From Bacillaceae bacterium SAS-127 (lineage in GTDB: Bacteria > Bacillota > Bacilli > Bacillales > Domibacillaceae): a DNA stretch of 64,000 bases. Both the position numbers and the translations under genes were made by a program. Under the pieces are notes generated by a model. It made no database searches. It was not told the origin of the DNA and saw only the letters and a program-made list of their open reading frames with translations. Below, one piece after another: positions 36,177 to 45,386 of the stretch. Every line of letters starts with the position of its first letter. Positions within the stretch are counted from its first letter, which is position 1. The stretch spans positions 1 through 64,000 of the forward strand of contig NKXN01000034.1 in NCBI GenBank assembly GCA_002261155.1. Reading direction: 5' to 3'.

Positions 36177-37421
36177 TTAATCCACCTTCTTTAATCCGTC
36201 TGTCTTATATTCATCGATGTCGTTAATATACACATCATTTCCGGCCAATGCGCCAATTAAAGCCCCTTGAATGACGATTCCTTGCAGGCGATGAGCGTCA
36301 TCGACAACGGCTATTGGAATAGACGACATCGACACTAAATGAAATAAATCGACTAAGCGTGTTTCTGGTGCGACCGTTGAAATTTCTCGACTGAGCACTT
36401 GTTCGAGCGTTTTCCCTGTTTCTACCGCTTCTTTCGCTGCTTGAGCCGTAACCGCTCCTAATAAATGATTTTGTTTATCAACCACATAGATAGAGGAGAT
36501 TTTAAAATTTTTCATTAACGTCAGAGCCACTCTTGCTCCTTTATGGATTTGGACTGTTTCCGCTGGCTTCATAATATGTGCGGCTGTGAAGACTTTCGAT
36601 AAATCGACATCCTCCACAAATTTCTCCACATATTCATTCGATGGGTTCATCAGTATTTCTTCCGGTGTTCCGATTTGGACTACTTGCCCATCCTTCATTA
36701 ACGCAATGCGGTCACCAATTCGGAGCGCTTCGTCTAAATCGTGTGTAATAAAAATAATCGTTTTCCCCATCGAATCATGCAATTGAAGTAGCTCATTTTG
36801 CATGTCCTTGCGGATGAGCGGATCTAGCGCACTGAAGGCTTCATCCATTAGTAAAATATCTGGCTCATTCGCAAGTGCACGCGCAAGCCCAACCCTTTGC
36901 TGCATCCCTCCACTCAGCTGCTTCGGATATTGTGCTTCATATCCTTCTAAACCAACGAGCTTCAGCGCTTCTTTCGCTTTTTGCTGCCTTATTCCTTTAT
37001 CCACCCCTTGAATTTCTAATCCGTATTCCGTATTACTAAGAACCGTTCGGTGTGGAAATAGCGCAAAATTTTGAAAGACCATCCCCATCTTCTTTCTTCT
37101 TACTTGACGCAACTGTTCTTTGTTCATCTTCATCACATCTTGCCCATCAATCAGAATCTGGCCTGTCGATGGCTCAATCAATCGATTCAACAAACGAACG
37201 AGCGTCGATTTCCCACTTCCGGAAAGTCCCATAATAACAAAGATCTCTCCATCGTAAATATCAAAGTTCGCCTGATTAACACCGACTGTTGCACCCGTTG
37301 CTTTCAAAATCTCCTGCTTCGACTTGCCATTTTGCAAAAGCTGTGTCGCTTTTTTCACATGCTTCCCAAACACTTTCGTCACATGCTTCACTTCCACTTT
37401 CTTCACTTTTGCTTCATTCAT
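36177..37421 (-). CDS. opuAA: Glycine betaine ABC transporter ATPase OpuAA
   Basis: A 414-residue ATPase. Walker A GLSGSGKST, signature LSGGMQQRVGLARAL, Walker B ILLMDEAFSALDP, His switch FITHDLDEAL; the C-terminal 130 residues hold tandem CBS domains (MKNFKISSIYVVDKQNHLLG, then VDLFHLVSMSSIPIAVVDD), which in OpuA sense ionic strength. ATG 37421 gives the usual length; the frame upstream to 37520 is not needed and AGGTGAG precedes this ATG. First gene of the operon, behind the promoter at 37461-37490. Confidence 0.93.
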   Translation of the reverse strand: MNEAKVKKVEVKHVTKVFGKHVKKATQLLQNGKSKQEILKATGATVGVNQANFDIYDGEIFVIMGLSGSGKSTLVRLLNRLIEPSTGQILIDGQDVMKMNKEQLRQVRRKKMGMVFQNFALFPHRTVLSNTEYGLEIQGVDKGIRQQKAKEALKLVGLEGYEAQYPKQLSGGMQQRVGLARALANEPDILLMDEAFSALDPLIRKDMQNELLQLHDSMGKTIIFITHDLDEALRIGDRIALMKDGQVVQIGTPEEILMNPSNEYVEKFVEDVDLSKVFTAAHIMKPAETVQIHKGARVALTLMKNFKISSIYVVDKQNHLLGAVTAQAAKEAVETGKTLEQVLSREISTVAPETRLVDLFHLVSMSSIPIAVVDDAHRLQGIVIQGALIGALAGNDVYINDIDEYKTDGLKKVD

Positions 37422-37460
37422 CCTCTCACCTCTCATTGCCTTTTTTATCAATACTATTCT

Positions 37461-37490
37461 ATTGTAATAAACTTCACGTTTTTGACACAA
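37461..37490 (-). promoter_or_regulatory. Probable sigma-A promoter of opuA
   Basis: On the minus strand TTGTGT, 18 bases, TACAAT, about 40 bases before the opuAA ATG. Confidence 0.55.
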
Positions 37491-37760
37491 ACAGCATAAA
37501 ACGTGTTCTCCGCTTCGCACACTTTATAAAGTTAAAACTTTATGAATAAAACAGTCCTCGTTCTTACAATTCATCGAATTTTCTCTATTTTCCTGCAATA
37601 TCCTCCCTATTCACTTGAAGCTATGTTATTCCCATCTATAAAAAGTCATTATCACTTTGTTAATGGAATCAGTTGAATTGGGCAAATACAAAATCGAAGT
37701 GATAGCGACCTCCTATCCCGCATATAATGCGATATTGAATCTTCATAGGTGGTGGACGGG

Positions 37761-39448
37761 GTGAAAAAGAAAGCGATCGTGTTGGGTGGGGGGATTGCAG
37801 GATTGAGTGCGGCACATGAGTTAATTGAACGAGGATTTGATGTGACGATTTATGAGGCAAAGTCGATTCCAGGAGGAAAGGCTCGGTCCGTCTCGGTGCC
37901 TCATTCCGCAACAGACGGTAACATCGACCTGCCTGGTGAACACGGCTTTCGTTTTTTTCCCGGCTTTTATCAGCATGTGATTGATACGATGAAAAGAATT
38001 CCTGTCGATAAAAAGAAAACAGTATATCACCACTTAGTAAATGCCAAGGAAATGGACTCGCTCGTTTTGACAAACCGCTTGTCCCCTTTGTGTTAGGGTT
38101 TCCAAAGTCCTTCATTCATTTAAGAACGAATATGAAATCTTTATTTCAAACAAACTGGAGGCTTTCGGGTCACGATCTCGATTTTCTCGTGGAACGAGTG
38201 TGGCAAGTGGTGACTAGCTGCCCTGAAAGGAGAAACAAAGAGTACGAATCGATCAGCTGGTGGGATTATGTTGAAGCTGATCACAAATCCGAAGCTTTTC
38301 AAAAAATAGTTGAGGGCATGACGCGATCCCTCGTGGCCGCTAAAGCGAGAGAAGCCAGCTTAAAAACGATTGGCAACGTGTTTTCACAACTGCTGTTAGA
38401 CTTGATGCTTCCTGGACCGCCTAGTGATCGACTGTTAAACGGACCGACCAATGATCAATGGATCAGCCCTTGGCTGACCCATTTAAGAAAAAAAGGCGTA
38501 CGTTTTGTTGCCAATGCCGAGTGCATGAAGATAAAATGTGAACAACAAAAGGTTAGCCACGTCATCATCCAACACCTCGGTCGCCAGTTAACGGTGAAAG
38601 GAGACTATTTTCTTTTCGCCTTGCCGATCGAAACAATGGAAGCATTAGTCACTCCTGAAATGATCGAGCTTGATCCTAAATTACAAGGAATGAAACAACT
38701 AGCAAAAAGTGTTGGTTGGATGAATGGCGTTCAATTTTACGTAAAACGAGACATTCCTATTATTAACGGTCATATTTTATGCATCGATGCTCCTTGGGCA
38801 TTAACACTCATTTCGCAAAAGCAATTTTGGCCTTCAACGAACTTGCAAACATACGGTGACGGTACGGTGAAAGGAATTATCTCCGTTTGCGTGTCCGAGT
38901 GGCACAGGCCCGGCATCCTCTACGGAAAAACAGCCGCGCAATGTACAGAAGCAGAGATTAAGAAAGAGGTTTGGGCTCAATTAAAAAGAAGCTTAAACAC
39001 TGGAAACACGATCCTTCACGATCAAGATCTTCACTCTAGTTTTCTCGACCCAGATATGACGTTGAAGCCGCCTCATACTAAAAATCATTCACCGCTGTTA
39101 GTGAATAATGTGAACACATGGGAGCTCAGACCCGAGGCAACGACACGCATAAAGAACCTATTTCTCGCCTCTGACTATGTGCGAACGAATACTGATTTAG
39201 CCTCGATGGAAGCATCAAACGAGGCGGCTCGCCGTGCAGTCAATGGAATTATTGATGCTTCTCAATCAAGGACGCGCAAATGCAAACTATGGGAGATGTA
39301 TACGTTTGACCTTCTCACCCCATGGCATATTCACGATCAACACCGCTTTCACCAAGGGCTTCCTTGGGACGGAAGATGTTCGATGATGAAACGAATCTTA
39401 TCCACAGTCAAGTATGTTCCTTGGTTATATATGAAGAAGATTTTCTGA
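37761..39448 (+). pseudogene. FAD-dependent oxidoreductase (hydroxysqualene dehydroxylase/phytoene desaturase-like), frameshifted
   Basis: The first part (to 38096) starts KKKAIVLGGGIAGLSAAHEL, an ADP-binding Rossmann motif, and continues with the GGKARS and EHGFRFFPGFY signatures of squalene/phytoene-type amine oxidase-like flavoproteins. It stops at TAG 38094-38096. The rest continues in the other frame (from about 38075: LVPFVLGFPKS, later FLASDYVRTNTDLASMEASN, the C-terminal FAD motif) to 39448. A single-base loss around 38070-38085 explains this. GTG 37761 has AGGTGG 8 bases upstream. Rejoined, the protein would be about 560 residues. It may be a true pseudogene or a sequencing error near the CCCC run. 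Confidence 0.8.
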
Positions 39449-39518
39449 ATCCTATCATCCATTTCCATGTACAACTATCACCTCTCGTTGGCTGGGGACT
39501 AGTACGTGTATTCAAATA

Positions 39519-39549
39519 ACAAGCCGCTCCTTAAAAGGAGCGGCTTGTC
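39519..39549 (+). terminator. Terminator after the FAD oxidoreductase
   Basis: ACAAGCCGCTCC and GGAGCGGCTTGT with loop TTAAAA; strong stem, short T run. It may also serve the minus-strand EAL gene. Confidence 0.8.
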
Positions 39550-39557
39550 TATGTATA

Positions 39558-41621
39558 TTAATCGACAAAAATCGAGGAGTGACAGGCACTTGTCGAAGAA
39601 GAATACCACTCGACCACTTCGTGAGCTTTCAATGGCTTGGAGTAGTAGTAGCCTTGAATGACAGGCGAGTTACATGTAGTTATTAAGTAGTCGACTTGTT
39701 CTTTCGTTTCTACCCCTTCTATGACGACTTTCAGTTTCAGTGATTCTCCTAGTGAAATAATCGATTGGATGATTGCCGAATCTTTCTCTGAATGGGGCAC
39801 ATCATCGACAAAGGATTTATCAATCTTCAACGTGGAGATCGGGATTTTCTTCAAATAAGAAAGTGAAGAGACCCCTGTACCAAAATCATCTAACGCTACA
39901 CCGAATCCTTTTTCTCGAAATTGATTAACTGCTTCAATCGCACCATCAATCGTTTTTACAAAGCTTGTTTCGGTAATTTCGAGCTCTAAATATTTCGGGT
40001 CAATCCCGTAAAACTCCGTTCGTTCCACAACATTATGCAACAGTCGAGGAGAGGTGACATAATTGCCTGGAATATTGACCGCCACTAGCCAGTCATGCTC
40101 CTTATTTATTTGCCACACTTGCAGCTGCTGGCACACTTGATCAATGATCCAATCCGTCACATCCATCATCTTATTATTCTTCTCTAAAATCGGAATAAAG
40201 ACCGCTGGTGAAAGAAATCCATGCTCCGGATGCTCCCAGCGAAGCAGCGCCTCCACGCCAACCATTCTCTTTAACACCGTTGACACTTTCGGCTGATAAA
40301 CAACATACAGCTCATTCTCCACCATCGCTCGTTCCACGTCAGCAATAAGCGATTGAGCAAATGATTGAGTGTGAACAACAGGATTATAATGAATTATTTC
40401 ATGTTGAAATTGAATCGTTGGATGATTTAATACCGCCATTACCTGTGAATATAAATCAGTCGGTTGTTCATCTACACCAATGGTCGAAAAAGCGCAAACC
40501 GTTTCCAACTTCACTTGCTGCTCTTTCACAAGGAGCGGCTGTCTCAATAACTCAGCCGTCTTCTCCATCGCTTCTTGCAACATATGTCCCTCTTTTGGAT
40601 CACGCGCCACATAAGCAAACCGATGCCCATCCAATCGATATAAATCAGCCAAAGCCGGCTTCATCGATTTCAGCACTCGACTCGTCTCTTTAATCACCTC
40701 ATCAACAAACGTATATCCATTTGCTCGATTCAATGCCTCTAAATCATGTAAATGCCACACCGCCAACGTGTCATAAGAAAGGTTCTCTACATTCTTCTCA
40801 AATAGACGGCGATTCGGTAATTTCGTTAATGAATCAAAGTAACGCAATTGATGAGCCACATAACGATCTAACACACTCGAAATTAGAAACAAACTAAGTA
40901 ACACAGCCATGCTTGCCGCTACGCTTTTAGCTAAAAAGAGCTCATCCATCGAATGAGCCATGCCTTCCATTAACGGCTGATCGATCGGCACATAAAAGGT
41001 TACCGCAGCCATCCCCGTGAAATGCATACTCGACACAGCTATTCCTAACATAAACCCAATCGCTACTCGAACAAAAAAACGCTCAGATTGATGCTGCAAA
41101 ATAGAAAATACATACAAGGCGACACAAGAAACGACCACCGCAATCACAACAGAAAGAGAAAATAATCCAAAATGATAGCTATAAATAACTCCGTCCATTT
41201 TCATTGCTGACATGCCGACATAATGCATCGCAGAAATCCCGATTCCCATCACAAGACCCGCAATCAAATAAGAAGTCTTCGTACGCCTTGAACGACTAGA
41301 AAAATAAAAAGCAAGAAAAGAAGCAATCATCGCTGGAACGATCGAAAAAAATGTCAGCACACGATCATAATGCATATCGACAGGTAAGGACAAGGCACTC
41401 ATTCCAACAAAATGCATCGACCAAATTCCTATTCCCATCGAAATAGCCGCAAACATCAACCACAACTTTTGATGAAAAAAACTACTCTTGCGCGAACGCT
41501 CATTCATACTTAGCGCCGTATAAGCAGCTGCCCACGCAACTAAAACTGAAAGAATAACGATCGGGATCGAATACTCCCCTTGAAGAACTTCATATTGAGC
41601 TGTAGAAGGCGATGAAAACAT
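39558..41621 (-). CDS. MHYT-GGDEF-EAL membrane protein, c-di-GMP phosphodiesterase
   Basis: A 687-residue protein. The first 245 residues hold seven membrane helices with MHFVGMSAL, MHYVGMSAM and MHFTGMAAV, the MHYT sensor repeats thought to bind copper or a diatomic gas. The GGDEF-like domain (about 260-410) begins SLTKLPNRRLFE, but its active motif is altered to LDGHRF, so cyclase activity is unlikely. The EAL domain (about 430-675) has EALLRWEHPEHG, ELEITETSF, LDDFGTGVSSLSYL and LKIDKSFV, keeping the metal ligands. So it probably degrades cyclic di-GMP. The final 12 residues come from the interspersed repeat. GGAG precedes the ATG. Confidence 0.9.
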   Translation of the reverse strand: MFSSPSTAQYEVLQGEYSIPIVILSVLVAWAAAYTALSMNERSRKSSFFHQKLWLMFAAISMGIGIWSMHFVGMSALSLPVDMHYDRVLTFFSIVPAMIASFLAFYFSSRSRRTKTSYLIAGLVMGIGISAMHYVGMSAMKMDGVIYSYHFGLFSLSVVIAVVVSCVALYVFSILQHQSERFFVRVAIGFMLGIAVSSMHFTGMAAVTFYVPIDQPLMEGMAHSMDELFLAKSVAASMAVLLSLFLISSVLDRYVAHQLRYFDSLTKLPNRRLFEKNVENLSYDTLAVWHLHDLEALNRANGYTFVDEVIKETSRVLKSMKPALADLYRLDGHRFAYVARDPKEGHMLQEAMEKTAELLRQPLLVKEQQVKLETVCAFSTIGVDEQPTDLYSQVMAVLNHPTIQFQHEIIHYNPVVHTQSFAQSLIADVERAMVENELYVVYQPKVSTVLKRMVGVEALLRWEHPEHGFLSPAVFIPILEKNNKMMDVTDWIIDQVCQQLQVWQINKEHDWLVAVNIPGNYVTSPRLLHNVVERTEFYGIDPKYLELEITETSFVKTIDGAIEAVNQFREKGFGVALDDFGTGVSSLSYLKKIPISTLKIDKSFVDDVPHSEKDSAIIQSIISLGESLKLKVVIEGVETKEQVDYLITTCNSPVIQGYYYSKPLKAHEVVEWYSSSTSACHSSIFVD
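39561..39597 (+). repeat. Interspersed repeat, full copy inside a coding sequence
   Basis: ATCGACAAAAATCGAGGAG, TGACAGGCACT, TGTCGAA. On the minus strand it encodes the last 12 residues (STSACHSSIFVD) of the MHYT-EAL protein. Confidence 0.85.
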
Positions 41622-41636
41622 ATTTCTCCTCTCTTT

Positions 41637-41667
41637 TCCGACAAAATTCGGGGAGTGACAGGCACCC
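41637..41667 (+). repeat. Interspersed repeat copy; a core-less copy follows
   Basis: CCGACAAAATTCGGGG, AGTGACAGGCACC just upstream of the EAL gene. About 35 bases further, TCGACA (41701) and TGTCGA (41723) stand as inverted arms without the core, probably a second decayed copy. Confidence 0.75.
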
Positions 41668-41750
41668 CATCTATGCCATTCTACCCTTTTTCATACTTTC
41701 TCGACAATATGAATATGGGATCTGTCGAAATTTTTTCTTTTTCATAGGCA

Positions 41751-41782
41751 AATAGCCCTTCCCACTAGGAAAAGGCTATCAA
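41751..41782 (-). terminator. Terminator of the YitT-like gene
   Basis: On the minus strand GATAGCCTTTTCC and GGAAGGGCTATT stem beside the stop codon, then TTTGCC. Imperfect but stable. Confidence 0.7.
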
Positions 41783-41783
41783 A

Positions 41784-42617
41784 CTATCCTCGGTGAAAAG
41801 ACCCAAACACTTCCACCGTCTCTGTCACATTAATAAACGCATCCGGATCGGCCTCATGAATCATTTGCCTCACGTTACTTAACTGATAACGTGTAATTAC
41901 CGTCATCAGCACCGTACGCTCCTCACCCGAATACGCGCCAACACCCGGCATCACCGTCACACCGCGATATACATTCGAAAGCAGCTTATCCTTCACCGCT
42001 TCCCCTTTCGCCGTCACCACCGTCACCGTCAGCTTAATATGGTTCGTATGGATCGCATCGACCACTTTCCCCGTCGCATAAATCGCCAGCATCGTATACA
42101 ACGCCGCATCCCAAGTGAAAATAAACCCAGACGCCGCCACAACGATCCCATTCATCGCCGACAGCAACGCACCAAGGGGAAAGTCCTTCTTCTTCGTCAA
42201 CAGCATCGCAATAATATCAAAGCCACCGGACGACCCCGACGCTCGAAAAATCAAACCAATCCCAAGCCCCGTCAACACACCGCCAAACAACGAAGACAAC
42301 ACCGGCTCCGTCGATACTTGATAAATCGGAATCACATACAAACTCAAAGAAATCATCACAACCGAAAAAATCGTATAATAAATAAACTGCTTCCCAAGCT
42401 TTCTCACACCAAGCAACAACAAAGGAAGATTTAATAAAAAATTAATCACACCCGTATTCAAAGGCGTGATCAACCCAAACATAATCGCAATCCCACTCAA
42501 CCCACTACTCAAAATCTCATGCGGAATCAAAAAGAAATTATAAGCAAATCCCACAATAGCCGAACCAATCGCCATCACCAATAAGTTCAAACGCCTTTCC
42601 CCCTTCACACATACCAC
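41784..42617 (-). CDS. YitT family membrane protein (DUF161/DUF2179)
   Basis: A 277-residue protein with about six membrane segments in the first 200 residues (AYNFFLIPHEILSSGLSGIA, FRASGSSGGFDIIAMLLTKK are family signatures) and a C-terminal DUF2179 domain (about 190-277; GVTVMPGVGAYSGEERTVLM, ending TVEVFGSFHRG). The frame opens with GTG 42617; TTG 42590 with AAGGGGG 8 bases upstream or GTG 42608 may be the true start. Members are common in Bacillus in several copies and have no firmly established substrate. Monocistronic, with a terminator. Confidence 0.88.
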   Translation of the reverse strand: MVCVKGERRLNLLVMAIGSAIVGFAYNFFLIPHEILSSGLSGIAIMFGLITPLNTGVINFLLNLPLLLLGVRKLGKQFIYYTIFSVVMISLSLYVIPIYQVSTEPVLSSLFGGVLTGLGIGLIFRASGSSGGFDIIAMLLTKKKDFPLGALLSAMNGIVVAASGFIFTWDAALYTMLAIYATGKVVDAIHTNHIKLTVTVVTAKGEAVKDKLLSNVYRGVTVMPGVGAYSGEERTVLMTVITRYQLSNVRQMIHEADPDAFINVTETVEVFGSFHRG

Positions 42618-42718
42618 TACTTATTTTGTTCATTATAAGGGAAAGACAACCTCTCAAGTAAAATTAAGTTTTTTCTGAAATATCGGAAAAACACTGATGT
42701 AAATGGACGAAAAAAGAC

Positions 42719-42952
42719 TCATATCGACTCCTTACAATAAATCGCTTGCTCCGCTCCAAAGCGCCTCACCCTTCGTTCGAGTCGCATCCCCACTCGCTCT
42801 AACAACCGGCAAGAAGCGAGATTCGCCGTTTGAGTTTCCGCTACAACCTTGCAACACTTCAACTCACGTAACCCATACTGAATCACCGCACACACCACTG
42901 CATCCGCTCGCTGAATCAAACAAAGCTCACATCTCTCCGTCTCCAACATCAT
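42719..42952 (-). pseudogene. GNAT acetyltransferase, C-terminal remnant
   Basis: A 77-codon frame whose product, YGLRELKCCKVVAETQTAN followed by LASCRLLERVGM, is the end of a RimJ/RimL-type GNAT acetyltransferase (the N-x-x-S-x-x-x-L-E-x-x-G-M helix). The acetyl-CoA binding loop and the N-terminal half are absent, and the next gene starts 4 bases upstream. So it is a broken gene. On the opposite strand the same DNA gives a long low-complexity frame (42703-43278) that is not credible. Confidence 0.75.
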
Positions 42953-42955
42953 TCC

Positions 42956-43276
42956 TCAGCCCTTTCCAGCAAACATCCGCTCCAACATCTCAAACACCGG
43001 CCAATTCTTCACCCAAACTAACAACCTCACAAAATGAAACGGCTCCACCAACACAACAAGCAGCAACACCCCAAAGAAAATCGCTACTGCCAACCACTTC
43101 AACCAACCTGTATCCCCATTTCGAAGCGCCCCAACACTCACCAACACCCCAGCCCCCAAAAACACCAACCCAAGTGCAAACACATACTCCACAAAATTCT
43201 CAAGCACGAACGACAACCCAACAAACATCGCACCAATTAACGAAAAAACAAATGAAGATAGACTGTAGATTTGCAT
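42956..43276 (-). CDS. Small membrane protein, unknown function
   Basis: A 106-residue hydrophobic protein with three probable membrane segments (about 7-30, 32-50, 60-78; VFALGLVFLGAGVLVSVGAL, WLAVAIFFGVLLLVVLVEP). The C-terminal 25 residues are basic and amphipathic (LLVWVKNWPVFEMLERMFAG). ATG 43276 has AAAGGAG 5 bases upstream. No family is recognised. It lies at the left edge of the defence island. Confidence 0.6.
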   Translation of the reverse strand: MQIYSLSSFVFSLIGAMFVGLSFVLENFVEYVFALGLVFLGAGVLVSVGALRNGDTGWLKWLAVAIFFGVLLLVVLVEPFHFVRLLVWVKNWPVFEMLERMFAGKG

Positions 43277-43464
43277 GATGACTCCTTTCCTCACATTCTC
43301 ATGTAATTTCTAGTAGAGTTCCTGTTTTATAGTTCAGGAGTTTTTTACTACCTCACCAATGTATACCCGTTCAAGTCTCCTTTTTCTTGATTATACCAAT
43401 TTTATGTAAAAAAAGAGCCCCCTTGAGTGAAGTGGCTTTATCTATAAAACAATAAGACAATATT

Positions 43465-44241
43465 TTAGTCAGGCTTCAACACTCTGACATAATAGTCATT
43501 GAATTGTAGTTTTTTTAGCATTTCATCTAATAACACCGGATCTTCTAATTCCCAATTAAAATCAAACATCGAAGGATTTTCAATATAAAAATCCTTTTCT
43601 CCGTACTTAGCATATAACAGCATTTGTATTGTAAATAGCACAATACGCGAACTCATTTTTATAATTTCAATGTCATTATTAAGCTCGTCATTATATTCAT
43701 CTGGCTCAGGAAAATATCTAGATCCATGTGCAAACTGATTTCTTAGTTTTGAGACTAAATATAGACCTTTAGCTTGCACCGATTTCCTTTCAAGCTTAGC
43801 TAATTCCGAGCTCGAAACCTGTGTCTTAAACATGGCATATAAATCATTATAACTCTGTACATATCCTTGTATTGTACTGACTTTATAATTTTCTTTTAAA
43901 TATTTCAATCCTCTATAAACCATTGAGTCTTTATCATTTTCTGGAGTTATTAACGCTATGACTCCCTCCATACTACCCCATATAAAATTAAATGTTACGA
44001 ATGATTTTGATAATTCCGACCACAACTCACTTTTTTCTTTAGAATAATCCATCGCACTTCCACAAACATAAATGGACGAATCGTATAACTCAGTAACTAT
44101 CTCTACATTAACAACACCAGACGCCATATTTAACCAATCTACAACGTTGCCAAAATCTTCTCTACTAATTCCCTCATATTCAATTGCATTAAGCAATCGC
44201 ATTAAATTATATGAATGCTCATTAACAGATAGATATCCCAT
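43465..44241 (-). CDS. HEPN-like protein next to the ssp locus
   Basis: A 258-residue soluble helical protein. The segment LVSKLRNQFAHGSRYFPEP (R167 and H172) matches the R-N-x-x-x-H signature of HEPN domains of the Apea/MAE-28990 kind, many of which are RNases or nucleotide-modifying toxins in defence systems; the helices around it fit. The rest is not recognised. GAGGAG precedes the ATG. It is divergent from sspD across a 180-base gap and shares the AT-rich composition of the island, so it could be an accessory or regulatory component of the phosphorothioation defence. That role is inference. Confidence 0.6.
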   Translation of the reverse strand: MGYLSVNEHSYNLMRLLNAIEYEGISREDFGNVVDWLNMASGVVNVEIVTELYDSSIYVCGSAMDYSKEKSELWSELSKSFVTFNFIWGSMEGVIALITPENDKDSMVYRGLKYLKENYKVSTIQGYVQSYNDLYAMFKTQVSSSELAKLERKSVQAKGLYLVSKLRNQFAHGSRYFPEPDEYNDELNNDIEIIKMSSRIVLFTIQMLLYAKYGEKDFYIENPSMFDFNWELEDPVLLDEMLKKLQFNDYYVRVLKPD

Positions 44242-44385
44242 GTTTCTCCTCAACTACCTTTTCATATGAATTAGAGCTTTATTAAACATAATTATTGATA
44301 CAAACTAATTTATCACGCGTGTTGAGTCTATCTTATATGTAATATTATTTTGAATTTTAATTGTAAACAATTCTTACACTATCAA

Positions 44386-44394
44386 TGGTATAAT
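44386..44394 (+). promoter_or_regulatory. Extended -10 promoter of sspD
   Basis: TGGTATAAT (extended -10), 30 bases before the start of sspD; no good -35 at 17 bases, which is typical for extended -10 promoters. Confidence 0.55.
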
Positions 44395-44423
44395 TTTACC
44401 ATAACTTGTTTTAGGAGGAAATA

Positions 44424-45314
44424 TTGTTGAACATGAATAATGTAAAAACAAAAAAGACAACTAGTCGTGGCTCAGCTTTAGGTATTTTGTCTGATGACAA
44501 AAATGTCCTTAAAACTAATCGTCGACCTATACATGTTGCGATGTTCAGTGGTGGTGCTGCTTCGGCTTATGTAGCCTACTACATTGTACAAAAGTACGGA
44601 AAAGATAATTGTATTTTATTTTTCACAGATACACTTTGGGAGGATATAGACAATTATCGTTTTATGGAAGAAGTGGCTGAATACATAGGTGTTGAAATTA
44701 CATATCGTACAGATGGACGTACGCCTGAAGAAGTATTTTTCGATCAACGTTTTTTAGGAAACTCACGCATGGCAAAATGTTCAGAAGAGTTAAAAGTACG
44801 TCAGACATTAATCTTTTTAGAAGAACTACGTGACGAACAAAATTTAGAGCCAACCTTGTATTTTGGTATTGGTCCACATGAGCAACATCGTGCCATTAAC
44901 CTGCAAAATTTTTATGAACATAACCCAATCGAACCGATTGCTACACGATTCCCTATGATTGAAACATTTAAAGAAGATTTAGACACAAAGAAAATCATTC
45001 GAGATGAGTGGAAAATCTCTCTCCCACGCATGTATGGTTACGGTTTCTCTCATGCTAACTGTGCAGGACGTTGCGTGCGTGGAGGGTTAGGTCATTATGC
45101 TTTATTATATAAAGTTTGGCCAGAACAATATTTAGAGCAGGAAGCAATGGAAGAACGTTTCCGTGAAAAATTCCAAAAAGACGTAGCAATCTTAAAACGT
45201 AAAAGTCAGCCGTTTACACTCAAGACTTACCGTGAAATGATGGATGCAGAAGGTCTTGAGAGCTTTTTAAATGAAAAAGACGACACGATTCCTTGCGTCT
45301 GCTCGTATTCATAG
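44424..45314 (+). CDS. sspD: SspD-like ATP pyrophosphatase / PAPS reductase family protein
   Basis: A protein of up to 296 residues. SGGAASA at residues 42-48 is the PP-loop that binds ATP. Cysteines at 119, 213, 217, 291 and 293 (AKCSEEL, ANCAGRCVRGG, PCVCSYS) could hold sulfur or an iron-sulfur centre, as in DndC/SspD and PAPS reductases. In SspABCD systems this enzyme activates the DNA backbone for sulfur insertion. The start is TTG 44424 or 44427; AGGAGG lies at 44413-44418. The gene runs opposite to the other ssp genes and converges with sspC. A BREX type 4 PAPS reductase is the main alternative. Confidence 0.75.
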   Translation: MLNMNNVKTKKTTSRGSALGILSDDKNVLKTNRRPIHVAMFSGGAASAYVAYYIVQKYGKDNCILFFTDTLWEDIDNYRFMEEVAEYIGVEITYRTDGRTPEEVFFDQRFLGNSRMAKCSEELKVRQTLIFLEELRDEQNLEPTLYFGIGPHEQHRAINLQNFYEHNPIEPIATRFPMIETFKEDLDTKKIIRDEWKISLPRMYGYGFSHANCAGRCVRGGLGHYALLYKVWPEQYLEQEAMEERFREKFQKDVAILKRKSQPFTLKTYREMMDAEGLESFLNEKDDTIPCVCSYS

Positions 45315-45315
45315 T

Positions 45316-45356
45316 AAAAAAGCAATCCACACTGATAGTTAGTGGGATTGCTTTTC
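45316..45356. terminator. Bidirectional terminator between sspD and sspC
   Basis: AAAGCAATCC and GGATTGCTTTT with a partly paired ACACT/AGTGG inner part; flanked by A and T runs; between convergent genes. Confidence 0.85.
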
Positions 45357-45386
45357 TACTTTAAGCTAACTTAATGTTACTTCGAC

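Noticed and set aside
37669-38115. 148-codon minus-strand frame
   Set aside because: It lies opposite the first part of the FAD oxidoreductase, whose Rossmann motif is clear.
42703-43278. 191-codon plus-strand frame rich in Pro, Thr, Ser and Gln
   Set aside because: It is the reverse complement of the GNAT remnant and a small membrane protein gene, both of which have better motifs, and it lacks a ribosome site.
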